From: Streptomyces sp. NRRL F-6492
GTDB taxonomy: Bacteria > Actinomycetota > Actinomycetes > Streptomycetales > Streptomycetaceae
Length of the DNA stretch: 24,075 nt
Direction: 5' to 3'
Assembly: GCF_001280125.1 (NCBI RefSeq)
Contig: NZ_LGEG01000282.1
Location: forward strand, 1-24,075
A program made the position numbers and the translations under genes. Below are positions 1 through 7,727 of the stretch, in pieces; the stretch's first letter is position 1; each line of letters opens with the position of its first letter. The notes under the pieces are model-generated. The model was not told the DNA's origin. It did not search any database and saw only the letters and a program-made list of their open reading frames with translations.

Positions 1-30
1 GAGCTCCGGCGGGGGAGCTCCGACGGAGGA

Positions 31-48
31 GGGCCCGGGTGCGGGCCC
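31..48 (-). terminator. Short GC hairpin downstream of the first gene
   Basis: A 7-bp perfect stem (31-37 with 42-48, 4-base loop) lies just beyond the stop of the minus-strand gene at 64. A second 7-bp stem pairs 1-7 with 14-20. There is no T-tract, as is common in Streptomyces. A terminator role is inferred only from position, and such hairpins also arise by chance at this GC content. Confidence 0.3.
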
Positions 49-63
49 GGCCCCCGTGCCCCC

Positions 64-2253
64 TCACCGCAGCGCGCTCCTCCGCGTCCCGTCCCGCAGG
101 GTGCCGTCCAGGTCCGCCGCGGCCCCCGCGGGCGCCCGCACGGCGAGGACCGGGCCGTCCGAGCGGCCCGTCACCCCGCCCGAGACCTCCAGGGACGCGA
201 AGTCGGGGGAGCCCGCCGCCAGGACGTACCGGCCGCCGCCCGGCGCCTGCCACAGGACGCCCGCCAGGACCCGCGGATCGCGCACCCCGCAGGCCGGCGA
301 GCCCTCGGAGCGGGCCGCGAGCGCCGCCGGCACCTCCGGCGACGGGACCAGGAACTGGGCGAGGACCCGGTCGCCCGTGCCCCGCCAGGTCTCCGCGCGC
401 GTGCACAGCCAGGAGCCGAGCCCCGCGTCCTCCGGCAGCCGCTGCCGGGCGAACCGCCAGGCGTTCACCGACCGCACCCCGTGCGCCCGTACCGTCGTCA
501 GCTGGCACGCCGTCCGCGCCCACGCCTCCCGCGCCTCCGGCCCGGTCGCGTCCGCCGGCGCGCCCGGCCGGCCCCACAGGAGCCGGGCGGGCGCCAGCTC
601 GCCGAGGTCGGTGAGGAGCCGGAGGCCCGAACCGTCCCGCACCTGGAGGACGTTCCAGCGGCCGCAGCCCCTCGCCTGCGCCGGACTCGGCACCGGATCG
701 GTCACGCCGCGCGCGTCCCGCGCCAGGACGTACGGCTCCTTCGCGGGCGCCAGCAGGTTCCGCACGGCCGTCTCCCGTACCCAGGGGGCCGTGAGGTAAC
801 GGACGTTGCCCGCCGCGCGGGACACGACGAGCGCCGTCGACCCGACCGCGTCGGCCCCGTCCGTCCGCGCGAAGTCGAGCGCGACGCCCGCCGTCCCCTC
901 CACCGGCTCCGCGTACCGCACGGCCCGCAGCCCGTCGTGGAAGAGCACCACCCGCACCGCGTCCACCCGGCCCGCGAACAGCAGCTGCGGCGGCCCCATC
1001 GGAGGCCCGGCGGGCGTCCCCGGCGTCGCGGACGACTGCACGGCGCTCCCGGGCCGCGCCCATACGGCGAGGGCCCGCCGCAACAGCGGGGCGTCCCCGG
1101 CCAGGTCGCCGCGCGCGGGCCACACGGAGAAGTCCCGCCGGGTCGACCCCGGCCAGGCCGCCGGACCGACCCGCTTGACGGCGGCCGGATCGAGCGCGGC
1201 CTCGGCGGCGGGATTGCGCGCGTACGAGGGCGCCGCGGCCCCGTTCCGGCCCCATCCGTCCCCGGGCAGCCCGAGCAGCGCCCCGCACACCGCCAGCGCC
1301 GCGACGGCCGTGAACCCGGCCCGCGCGTGCTGCCGCCGGCGCAGCAGATCGGTCGGCCGCGCCTGGAGCGCGCAGGGGTCGAACTCGTCCGATTCGAGCA
1401 GGGCGGCACCGCTGAGCCGGCCGGGCCGGGGGACGGCGCCCCGCCCGGGACCCGCGCCGGGGCCTGCTTTCGGCTCGGCCCCCGCACCGGGGCTCGCCCC
1501 ACCGGAGCCGCCCGGGTGCCCGGCCCGGCCGCCGCCGCTCCCGCCGGGTCCGGCCTGCTCGCCGACCCGCTCGGCCCGCTCGGGGCGTCCGGGCCCGGGT
1601 CCGTCCCCGCGTGCGCCACCGGCGCCGGGCGCACCGGACGGGTCCAGGTCCCCGCCGGGCCCGCCCTCCCGCGCGTCCGGCACGTCCGACGCCTCCCACG
1701 CGTCCGCCTCCGCCAGGGCCGCCGCCGGGTCCTCGACGCCCGCCGCGGCCAGGACGCGCAGGACCTCCGGGTCGCCCTGGCGCTCCAGGCCGCGGAGCAC
1801 GTACGCCGCGCGGCCTGGGCCGGAGAGCCGGGAGAGCCGCTGGTCCAGGGCGAGTTCGTCGGCGCCGCCCACCCGGGGGAACAGCCGCAGCCCCCACACG
1901 TGCGGCAGCAGCGGCGGGAACTGCGCCCGGCGCGGCAGCGCCGGCCGCCGCAGCGGCAGCCCGGCGACCAGGGCCTGCCGCAGCACCTCGCCCCGTACGT
2001 ACGCGTATCCGGGGTCGACCGCGTCCTCGGTCCGCCGCGGCCCCGGCACGGCGGGGCCCGGCACCCGGCGGCGCGGCAGCGAGCGCTGGACGAGCGCGTG
2101 GGCGGTCAGCACCCGGCGGTTGCGGCCGAGCGCGGGCGGCAGGACGAGATAGGCGATGCGGACGAGCCGCGGATAGCGCTCGACGAGCGCGGCCTCGGCC
2201 TGCTCGACGTCGACGGGACCCACGGGGGAGGGGTCGAGATCCTGGGTGCTCAC
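64..2253 (-). CDS. Large single-pass membrane protein with a sigma-factor-like N-terminal region
   Basis: This 729-residue protein starts at GTG. Residues about 20-60 (an ERYPRLVRIAYLVLPP stretch, then AHALVQRSLP) resemble region 2 of ECF sigma factors. Residues about 138-185 (QRLSRLSGPGRAAYVLRGLE) resemble region 4, but the usual recognition-helix pattern is not obvious. A Gly/Pro/Ala-rich linker runs from about 197 to 280. One membrane segment lies at about 312-330, and about 400 residues of probably extracytoplasmic sequence follow. The start lies 30 bases after the phosphatase gene on the same strand, so the two are probably co-transcribed. No good Shine-Dalgarno sequence is visible at this GTG, so the start is uncertain. 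The topology and the sigma relationship are inferred; I know no function for the C-terminal part. Streptomyces homologues are, to my knowledge, annotated only as hypothetical. Confidence 0.8.
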   Translation of the reverse strand: MSTQDLDPSPVGPVDVEQAEAALVERYPRLVRIAYLVLPPALGRNRRVLTAHALVQRSLPRRRVPGPAVPGPRRTEDAVDPGYAYVRGEVLRQALVAGLPLRRPALPRRAQFPPLLPHVWGLRLFPRVGGADELALDQRLSRLSGPGRAAYVLRGLERQGDPEVLRVLAAAGVEDPAAALAEADAWEASDVPDAREGGPGGDLDPSGAPGAGGARGDGPGPGRPERAERVGEQAGPGGSGGGRAGHPGGSGGASPGAGAEPKAGPGAGPGRGAVPRPGRLSGAALLESDEFDPCALQARPTDLLRRRQHARAGFTAVAALAVCGALLGLPGDGWGRNGAAAPSYARNPAAEAALDPAAVKRVGPAAWPGSTRRDFSVWPARGDLAGDAPLLRRALAVWARPGSAVQSSATPGTPAGPPMGPPQLLFAGRVDAVRVVLFHDGLRAVRYAEPVEGTAGVALDFARTDGADAVGSTALVVSRAAGNVRYLTAPWVRETAVRNLLAPAKEPYVLARDARGVTDPVPSPAQARGCGRWNVLQVRDGSGLRLLTDLGELAPARLLWGRPGAPADATGPEAREAWARTACQLTTVRAHGVRSVNAWRFARQRLPEDAGLGSWLCTRAETWRGTGDRVLAQFLVPSPEVPAALAARSEGSPACGVRDPRVLAGVLWQAPGGGRYVLAAGSPDFASLEVSGGVTGRSDGPVLAVRAPAGAAADLDGTLRDGTRRSALR

Positions 2254-2283
2254 GTTCAGCAGAACGAGCGATTCTTCCGATGG

Positions 2284-3126
2284 TCACCCCGGTGGCGGGG
2301 ACGGCGACCGGCCCGGGGCCCCGTCAGCCCCCGCCCCCCCCGCCAGCCGCTCGCGGATCCGCTCCGTCACCTCGTCCGGCACCCCCAGCCCCTCCCGCAC
2401 GTACTTCTCCATCGAACCGTGCCGCACCGCCACCTCGTCGAGCGCCGCGTCCAGGTACTCCGGGAGCACCCCGATCAGGTCGAGCGCCAGCTGCGGGTCG
2501 CCGCCCTGGGCCGTGAACCCCTCGATCATCGGCGCGAACGCCTGCCGCACCGCCGGATTGACCGACAGGTACTCCTCCCGCACCGTCTCCTCGTCCGCCC
2601 CGAGCAGCGACAGGACGACCGCCGCCGCCCACCCCGTCCTGTCCTTGCCCGCCGTGCAGTGGAAGAGCAGCGGCCCGGCGTCCGGCGCGCCCAGCTCCGC
2701 GAGGAGGGCGGCGTAGGAGGCGCGGGCGGAGTCGGCGGAGACGAAGGCCCGGTAGGTACGGGCGAAGGCCTCCCGCATCCGGCCCCCGCCCAGGTGCTCC
2801 TCGGCCAGGGCCGGCTGGGAGAGCAGCGTCTTCAGGCGTGCCGCCGGCGGAAGCCCGCTGGTGGCCAGCCAGTCGGCGAGCACGTCCGCGACGAGCGGCC
2901 GCGCGCCGGCCGGCAGCCGGTCGGGCCGCTCCCCGCGCTCGGCGTCCGTGCGGAAGTCCACGACCGTGCGGATCCCCAGGCCCGCCACGGCGGGATCGTC
3001 GGGGTCGAGCCGGTCGAGCTGCGCGGAACGGAACACGAGCCCCGGGCGGACCGCGCGCCCGCCGGCGAGCGGCAGGCCCCCGAGGTCACGGAGGTTGGCG
3101 ACGGAGACGGCGGGAATGGCGGCCAT
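2284..3126 (-). CDS. Tyrosine/phosphoinositide-type protein phosphatase (PtpB-like)
   Basis: This 280-residue protein belongs to the bacterial Y_phosphatase3 family typified by mycobacterial PtpB. The catalytic P-loop HCTAGKDRTG carries the nucleophile Cys157 and the phosphate-binding Arg163. Upstream family marks are NLRDLGG (11-17), FRSAQL (32-37) and VDFRTDAER (56-64), the last being a typical motif of this family. It has no signal peptide or membrane segment, so it should be cytoplasmic. The ATG at 3126 was chosen because GGAGGA sits about 9 bases upstream and the family N-terminus starts just there; the open frame runs much further upstream without meaning. The gene is followed after 30 bases by the sigma-like membrane protein. 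Substrates are unknown; members of the family act on phosphotyrosine, phosphoserine or phosphoinositides. Confidence 0.9.
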   Translation of the reverse strand: MAAIPAVSVANLRDLGGLPLAGGRAVRPGLVFRSAQLDRLDPDDPAVAGLGIRTVVDFRTDAERGERPDRLPAGARPLVADVLADWLATSGLPPAARLKTLLSQPALAEEHLGGGRMREAFARTYRAFVSADSARASYAALLAELGAPDAGPLLFHCTAGKDRTGWAAAVVLSLLGADEETVREEYLSVNPAVRQAFAPMIEGFTAQGGDPQLALDLIGVLPEYLDAALDEVAVRHGSMEKYVREGLGVPDEVTERIRERLAGGAGADGAPGRSPSPPPG

Positions 3127-3255
3127 GACGTCGGTTCCTCCGGTTCGTGCCCTTCGCGCCCTTCCGGGCCCTTCCCGTCGACCGTAAGGGATCGCTCCGG
3201 TACGGGCAGGTCCTGGCGGCCCCCCCGGGTCACCGAGAGCTGTTTGAATGCTCGG

Positions 3256-3660
3256 GTGATCGACGTACTGACGGCCCTGGCGGCCGGCGCCCTGGTGACC
3301 TGGCTGATCCGCCGCAAGGTGCGGCAGCGCGCGGAGGACGCCGGGCGGGGCGACGAGATCGGGGTCCCCTGCATGCTGCGGCACCCCGCGCGCGAAGGCC
3401 GCTGGCTGCGGGGGCGGATGCTGATCGGCCCCGCCGGGATGACCTGGGAGGCCGGCAGCAGGGCCGGGGCGGCGGTGTCGCTCCCGGCGGAGCTGCGGCG
3501 GGTCGGCCTGCGCGTCCCCTCGCTGCGCGAGGCGATCACCATCAACGGCGGCTCCCGCATCGTCGAGTGCGCCTCCCCGGAGGGGACCGTCCTCATCGCC
3601 GTCATGCCGTACGAGGTGGAGCACGTCCTCAAGGCCCTGGACGCACCGCGGGCGGAGTAG
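3256..3660 (+). CDS. Small membrane-anchored protein, DUF2550-like
   Basis: This 134-residue protein has one N-terminal hydrophobic segment (about residues 3-17, LTALAAGALVTWLI) followed by a basic stretch (RRKVRQR). A soluble domain of about 110 residues follows. Its layout, with the RGRMLIGPAGMTWE motif and a late VIAVMPYEVEHVL-like stretch, recalls actinobacterial DUF2550 proteins; this is a resemblance from memory, not a firm assignment. The start could be GTG at 3256 or the in-frame TTG at 3244; a GAGAG at 3235-3239 would be 16 or 4 bases away respectively, so neither spacing is good. It is transcribed divergently from the phosphatase and converges on the epimerase gene. The function is unknown. 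Confidence 0.7.
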   Translation: MIDVLTALAAGALVTWLIRRKVRQRAEDAGRGDEIGVPCMLRHPAREGRWLRGRMLIGPAGMTWEAGSRAGAAVSLPAELRRVGLRVPSLREAITINGGSRIVECASPEGTVLIAVMPYEVEHVLKALDAPRAE

Positions 3661-3674
3661 GACACGACGCGGCC

Positions 3675-3699
3675 GGGGCCTCCCCGCACGGGAGGCCCC
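3675..3699. terminator. Hairpin between convergent genes
   Basis: A 10-bp perfect stem (3675-3684 with 3690-3699, 5-base loop) sits 14 bases after the stop of the DUF2550-like gene and 32 bases from the stop of the epimerase gene. It could serve both strands. There is no T-tract. Confidence 0.6.
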
Positions 3700-3731
3700 C
3701 CACCCCGCCGCCCCCGGGCCCTCCTCCGGAC

Positions 3732-4733
3732 TCACCCCCCGGCCGGCGCCGCCAGGACCTTCGCCTCCCGTTCCGGGGAGAGGCCGACCCCCGGGCGGTC
3801 CGGCCGCTGGGGCGCGGTCCCGCCGAGGGACTCCAGCCACGCCCAGGTGTCCGCGACCGTCTCCGCCACCGGCCGGCAGCGCAGCCCGGCCGCGACCGCG
3901 CGGGACACGTCGGCGGTGTGCATCGCGTCGTACGCCTCGCCCGGCGGCAGCCACACGGGCAGCTCCGACCACGGCTCGACCCCCGCCGCGAGCAGCTCCT
4001 CCGGCGCGGTCCAGCGCAGCTCGGCGCTCGAACCGGTGGCCCGGACACAGGCGTCGAGGAACCCGCCCATCGTGGTGTGCCCGGACGGCGAGACGAGGTT
4101 GTACGGCCCCGAGAGCCCGCCCGCCACCGCGTCCAGCGTCCACGCGGCCAGGTCGCGCACGTCCACGTACTGGATCGGCGCCGTCTTTGGCCCGGGGGCC
4201 AGGACCGGGCCGCCGCGCGCGATCCGGTTCAGCCACCAGGGCAGCCGGCCCACGTTCTCGTACGGCCCGAGGATCAGGCCCGCGCGGACGGACAGCGTCC
4301 GGCCGGCGCCGAAGGCGGCCTCGGCGGCCAGCTCGCCGCCGCGCTTGGCCTCCGCGTACGGCACGTCCCCGTCGTCCGGCGACCCCTCCACCAGCGGGCC
4401 GTCCTCCGCGAGCCCGGCCGCCGGGGGCCAGGCGTACACGGAACGGCTCGACACGTACGCGTACCGCCCGGCCCGGTCCGCGAGCAGCCGGGCCGCGTCC
4501 CGCACCGCCGAGGGGGCCGCCGACCAGGTGTCCACGACCGCGTCCCAGGAACCGCCGGCGAGGGCGGCGAGCCCCTCCGGACCGGTGGTGCGGTCCCCCG
4601 TCAGGGACCGGGCCCCCGCCGGGGCGGCGTGCCGGCCCCGGTGGAAGACCGTCACCTCCCAGCCCCGTTCGAGCGCGTCCTCGACGATCGCGCGGCCCAC
4701 GAACTCCGTACCTCCGAGCATCAGCAGTCTCAT
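3732..4733 (-). CDS. NAD(P)-dependent epimerase/reductase, extended SDR family
   Basis: This 333-residue protein has a Rossmann nucleotide-binding motif at the N-terminus (GGTEFVG, residues 7-13) and the SDR catalytic set: Ser95/Ser96 in YVSSRSVY, then Tyr126 and Lys130 in PYAEAK. A later segment (APIQYVDVRDLAAW) matches the conserved region of epimerase-like extended SDRs. The pattern is close to the atypical group annotated as NAD-dependent epimerase/dehydratase or reductase in actinomycetes. The ATG at 4733 starts directly before the Rossmann strand; the open frame extends upstream but carries no family sequence. The gene is divergent from the membrane-protein gene at 4858, and the space between holds a 15-bp inverted repeat. 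The substrate cannot be told from sequence. Confidence 0.88.
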   Translation of the reverse strand: MRLLMLGGTEFVGRAIVEDALERGWEVTVFHRGRHAAPAGARSLTGDRTTGPEGLAALAGGSWDAVVDTWSAAPSAVRDAARLLADRAGRYAYVSSRSVYAWPPAAGLAEDGPLVEGSPDDGDVPYAEAKRGGELAAEAAFGAGRTLSVRAGLILGPYENVGRLPWWLNRIARGGPVLAPGPKTAPIQYVDVRDLAAWTLDAVAGGLSGPYNLVSPSGHTTMGGFLDACVRATGSSAELRWTAPEELLAAGVEPWSELPVWLPPGEAYDAMHTADVSRAVAAGLRCRPVAETVADTWAWLESLGGTAPQRPDRPGVGLSPEREAKVLAAPAGG

Positions 4734-4770
4734 GGTCCGAGACTGCCCGCGCCGCCCGGAACGGGGCAGG

Positions 4771-4809
4771 CGTTTCCGCTCCCGGAGGATTCCGCCGGGA
4801 GCGGAAACG
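4771..4809. repeat. Perfect 15-bp inverted repeat in a divergent promoter region
   Basis: Bases 4771-4785 are the exact reverse complement of 4795-4809, with a 9-base spacer. Each arm contains a GTTTCC/GGAAAC core. It lies between two divergent starts (4733 minus, 4858 plus), where an operator is more likely than a terminator. A transcribed hairpin in one 5' leader is the alternative. No regulator is assigned. Confidence 0.6.
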
Positions 4810-4857
4810 GGGAGGGGCCCGGACATCGGGAGGGGGGCTGTCCAGCCAGGTGGCGTG

Positions 4858-5559
4858 ATGGCACCATGGCGGGCGATGACGGATGCCCGGTCGCCCCTGC
4901 GCGCCCTGCGAGCCGCGCTCTTCGCGGCGGTGTGCGTCGCTTTGGCGGCCGTGGGGCATTCGTCCATGTCTGCGCACCGGCTCCCGGCCACGGCCCTGCT
5001 CGGCGCGTTCGCCGTGACGGCCGCCGTCGCCTGGGCCGCGGCCGGCCGCCGCCGGGGCGCGCCCGCGATCGCGGGCGCGCTGCTCACCCTCCAGGGCGCG
5101 CTCCACACCGCCTTCTCGACGACGGGCGCCCACGGACCGACGCCGGGCGCCCACCACGCGGCGCACGGCACGCACGGCGCCGCAGGCCCCGTGGCGGGCA
5201 CGGAAGGAGCGGGCTCCGCCCTGGACCCCGCCGTGGCCCAGCTCGTGGACTCCGCCACGGCCTCCGGCCCCGGCATGCTCGCCGTCCACCTCCTCGCCGC
5301 GCTCCTCTGCGGCCTCTGGCTGGCCCACGGCGAGGCCGCGTTCTTCACGCTCGCCCGCGCCGCCCTCGCGCACGCCTTCACCCCGCTGCGCCTGCTGCGC
5401 GCGCTCGTCCGCGTCCCCGACGCCCCGCGCGGCCCGGTCCGCCGGACGCGGCGGACCGCCCACCGGCCGCACACCGTCGTCCTCGCCCACACCCTGTCCC
5501 GGCGCGGCCCGCCCCGACCGTCCACACCCCGCGCCACGGCCCTCGGAGCACACGTCTGA
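4858..5559 (+). CDS. Integral membrane protein with a His-rich loop
   Basis: This 233-residue protein has about four hydrophobic segments: about residues 15-36, 44-62, 68-85 (weaker) and about 140-160. Between the third and fourth lies a loop with many His residues (GAHHAAHGTHGAAG), a pattern often seen in metal-handling membrane proteins. The C-terminus is very basic and probably cytoplasmic. The start is ambiguous: ATG 4858 has a weak AGG upstream, and ATG 4876 is also possible. The gene is followed after 60 bases by the PepSY-TM gene on the same strand, so the two probably form an operon. In Streptomyces such pairs are, as I recall, found near copper-related genes. A metal role is inference only. 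Confidence 0.75.
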   Translation: MAPWRAMTDARSPLRALRAALFAAVCVALAAVGHSSMSAHRLPATALLGAFAVTAAVAWAAAGRRRGAPAIAGALLTLQGALHTAFSTTGAHGPTPGAHHAAHGTHGAAGPVAGTEGAGSALDPAVAQLVDSATASGPGMLAVHLLAALLCGLWLAHGEAAFFTLARAALAHAFTPLRLLRALVRVPDAPRGPVRRTRRTAHRPHTVVLAHTLSRRGPPRPSTPRATALGAHV

Positions 5560-5619
5560 CCCGGGGGCCGCTTCCCCCTGTCTGCACCGAGAGACACCGA
5601 GACCCCAGGACGGTCACCC

Positions 5620-7056
5620 ATGACGATCGACGATCCCGCACGCCCCGAAACCCCCGCTCAGGAACCGCCCTCACCGCCCCGCAAGCCCACCGCCTGGAGC
5701 GGCCTGCGCCCCCTCGTCCTCCGGCTCCACTTCTACGCGGGCGTCCTCGTCGCCCCGTTCCTCCTCGTCGCCGCCCTCAGCGGCCTGCTCTACGCGCTCT
5801 CCTACCAGGCCGAGAAGGTGGTCTACGCGCACGAGCTGGAGGTGCCCGTCGGGGACACCGTCCTGCCGCTCTCCCGGCAGGTGGACATCGCCCGCGGGGC
5901 CAACCCGGACGGCACCGTCACCGCCGTCTGGCCCGGCGCCGAACCCGGCGCGACGACCCGGGTCCTGATGGCCGACCCCGACGCCCCCGAGGGCACCTCG
6001 CTCGCCGTCTTCGTCGACCCGTACACCGGGGAGGTCCGCGGACAGCTGCCCAGCTACGGCAGCTCCGGCGCCCTGCCGCTGCGCACCTGGATCGACGGCC
6101 TCCACCGCGACCTGCACCTGGGCGAGTTCGGCCGCAACTACAGCGAACTCGCCGCGAGCTGGCTGTGGGTGATAGCCCTCGGCGGCCTGCTGCTCTGGCT
6201 CGGCCGGCGCCGGAAGAACCGCCGCGCCCTGTTCGTGCCGGAGGGCGGTCCGGCCTCCCGCCGCCGCACCCTCTCCTGGCACGGCTCGGTCGGCCTGTGG
6301 GCGGCGGCCGGTCTCGTCCTGCTCTCCGCGACGGGCCTGACCTGGTCGCGGTACGCGGGCGAGAACATCGGCGCCGTCCAGGACGGTCTGGGCGGCGCGA
6401 CCCCCGTGCTCACCGCGACGGTCGGCGGCGCGCCCACCGGCTCCGACGGCCACGAGGGCCACGGCGGCGGCCACTCCGGCACCGCCGAACCCGCCCCCCG
6501 GGGCCCGGACGTGGGCCTGGACGGGGCCGTCGAGGCGGCCCGCGCCGCCGGCGTCGACAGCCCGCGGATCTCGGTGGTCCTGCCCGCCGACGGCAAGGGG
6601 TACGTGGTCAAGGAGACCGACACCCAGTTCCCGCTCGAACTCGACTCGGTGGCCGTCGACCCGGCCGACGGCACGGTCGTCGACCGGCTCGCCTTCGCGG
6701 ACTACCCGCTGCTGGCGAAGCTCACCCGGATCGGCATCGACGCCCACATGGGCGTCTTCCTGGGCCTGTTCAACCAGCTGCTGCTCGCGGCCCTCGCCCT
6801 CGCGCTCGTCCTGCTGATCCTCTGGGGCTACCGGATGTGGTGGCTGCGCCGCCCGGGCCGGCCGGCGGCGCGCGGGGCCTGGCGGAAGGTCCCGGCCACC
6901 CTGCTGCTCCCGCTCGCGGCGGCCACGGCGCTCGTCGCCTGGTTCGTCCCGCTGCTCGGGATCAGCCTCCTGCTGTTCCTGGCCGTCGACCTCGCCCTCG
7001 CCCTCACCGCGAGGGCGAGGACGAGGGCGAGGACGACAGGAGACGGAACGGCCTGA
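5620..7056 (+). CDS. PepSY-associated transmembrane protein
   Basis: This 478-residue membrane protein fits the PepSY-TM family (PiuB-like), which is linked to iron/siderophore reduction and copper handling. An opening membrane segment lies at about 41-62 (FYAGVLVAPFLLVAALSGLLYAL). An outer PepSY-like domain follows, and two more membrane helices lie at about 185-200 and 225-245 (GLWAAAGLVLLSATGLTWS). A second outer domain carries a His-rich stretch (GHEGHGGGHSG) at about 272-288. Two or three closing helices run from about 385 to 465. The C-terminal end has a short tandem repeat (12-base unit at 7011-7022 and 7023-7034) coding RARTRART. A GGA lies about 10 bases before the ATG. The stop codon lies inside a hairpin shared with the convergent regulator gene. 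Confidence 0.88.
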   Translation: MTIDDPARPETPAQEPPSPPRKPTAWSGLRPLVLRLHFYAGVLVAPFLLVAALSGLLYALSYQAEKVVYAHELEVPVGDTVLPLSRQVDIARGANPDGTVTAVWPGAEPGATTRVLMADPDAPEGTSLAVFVDPYTGEVRGQLPSYGSSGALPLRTWIDGLHRDLHLGEFGRNYSELAASWLWVIALGGLLLWLGRRRKNRRALFVPEGGPASRRRTLSWHGSVGLWAAAGLVLLSATGLTWSRYAGENIGAVQDGLGGATPVLTATVGGAPTGSDGHEGHGGGHSGTAEPAPRGPDVGLDGAVEAARAAGVDSPRISVVLPADGKGYVVKETDTQFPLELDSVAVDPADGTVVDRLAFADYPLLAKLTRIGIDAHMGVFLGLFNQLLLAALALALVLLILWGYRMWWLRRPGRPAARGAWRKVPATLLLPLAAATALVAWFVPLLGISLLLFLAVDLALALTARARTRARTTGDGTA

Positions 7057-7079
7057 TCGGGCCGGACGCCCGGATCAGG
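7052..7079. terminator. Two-way hairpin overlapping both stop codons
   Basis: An 11-bp stem with one bulged G (7052-7062 with 7068-7079, 5-base loop) spans the TGA of the PepSY gene (7054-7056) and the stop of the regulator gene on the other strand (7075-7077). Only 18 bases separate the two genes. The structure is symmetric enough to act on both transcripts. Confidence 0.65.
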
Positions 7080-7629
7080 GCGTGTACTTGTAGCCGACCC
7101 GCCGCACGGTCTGGATCGTGTGGCGGTGCTCGGCGCCCAGCTTGCGGCGCAGCCGGGCCACGTGCACGTCGACCGTGCGCCCGTCGCCGACGTGTCCGTA
7201 CCCCCACACCGTCGTGACCAACTGGTCGCGGGTGTGCACCCGGTGGGGGTGTGCCACCAGGTGGGCGAGGAGCTCGAACTCCAGGTACGTGAGGTCCAGC
7301 GGCTCCCCGTCCACGACGGCGATCCGCTGGACGTCGTCGATGGTCACCGGCCCCCGCTCCTCGGCCGCGACGGGCGCGGTCACGGGGGAGGGGACGGCCA
7401 CGGGCAGGTGCGGCTGCTGGTCGGCGGGGACCAGGACGAGGTACCCGACCATCGGCGGGCGCCCCGGCAGCACGGGCAGCGCGTGCTGCGGCGCGGGCAG
7501 CAGGGTGGCACCGGGCGGCAGGAAGTCCGCCACCTGGGAGAAGTCGACGACCTCGTTCGGATCGACGGCACGCAGTCGGTGCCGGCCGGGACGGACGGCC
7601 GTGAGGGAGGCGCTCTGGGTGTGGGCCAT
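7075..7629 (-). CDS. glnRII: Receiver-less OmpR-type winged-helix regulator, probable GlnRII
   Basis: This 184-residue protein has an OmpR/PhoB winged-helix DNA-binding domain in its C-terminal half, about residues 95-184. The segment LDLTYLEFELLAHLVAHP, then VWGYGHVGDGRTVDVHVARLRRKLG and VRRVGYKY, closely parallels the GlnR C-terminus. The N-terminal about 90 residues are Pro-rich and show no receiver domain or phosphorylatable Asp, so this is not a phospho-switched regulator. In S. coelicolor a second GlnR homologue, GlnRII, is encoded beside glnII and binds glutamine-synthetase promoters; position and sequence support that identity here. The ATG at 7629 has only a weak AAAGAG upstream. A possible 40-codon leader ORF and two hairpins precede it. 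The name rests on recalled synteny, so another winged-helix orphan is possible. Confidence 0.8.
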   Translation of the reverse strand: MAHTQSASLTAVRPGRHRLRAVDPNEVVDFSQVADFLPPGATLLPAPQHALPVLPGRPPMVGYLVLVPADQQPHLPVAVPSPVTAPVAAEERGPVTIDDVQRIAVVDGEPLDLTYLEFELLAHLVAHPHRVHTRDQLVTTVWGYGHVGDGRTVDVHVARLRRKLGAEHRHTIQTVRRVGYKYTP

Positions 7630-7688
7630 GGCAGGTCAGCTCTTTCGCGCGGAGAAACGGACGGACAGGCGTCGTACGTCGTGCGCGT

Positions 7689-7721
7689 CGGCCGAAGGCC
7701 GGGGATCGGACAGGGCCGATC
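7689..7721 (-). promoter_or_regulatory. Two adjacent hairpins between leader ORF and glnRII
   Basis: On the minus strand, two perfect stems follow the stop of the short leader ORF: 7716-7721 with 7704-7709 (6 bp, 6-base loop) and 7697-7701 with 7689-7693 (5 bp, TTC loop). They lie 60-92 bases before the glnRII start. The layout of short ORF, stacked hairpins and regulator gene would suit transcription attenuation, but this is untested. Confidence 0.4.
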
Positions 7722-7727
7722 GGGGCT

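Noticed and set aside
3147..7217. A 1356-codon open frame on the plus strand
   Set aside because: It overlaps three supported genes in other frames and reads as Arg/Pro/Gly-rich low-complexity sequence. It is a GC artefact.
7638..7660. A GAAAC at 7653-7657 near the glnRII start, considered as a GlnR box
   Set aside because: The bases 11 positions away do not form a second 5-mer. A single GAAAC is not enough. The same holds for 7871-7875, 4803-4807 and 17034-17038.
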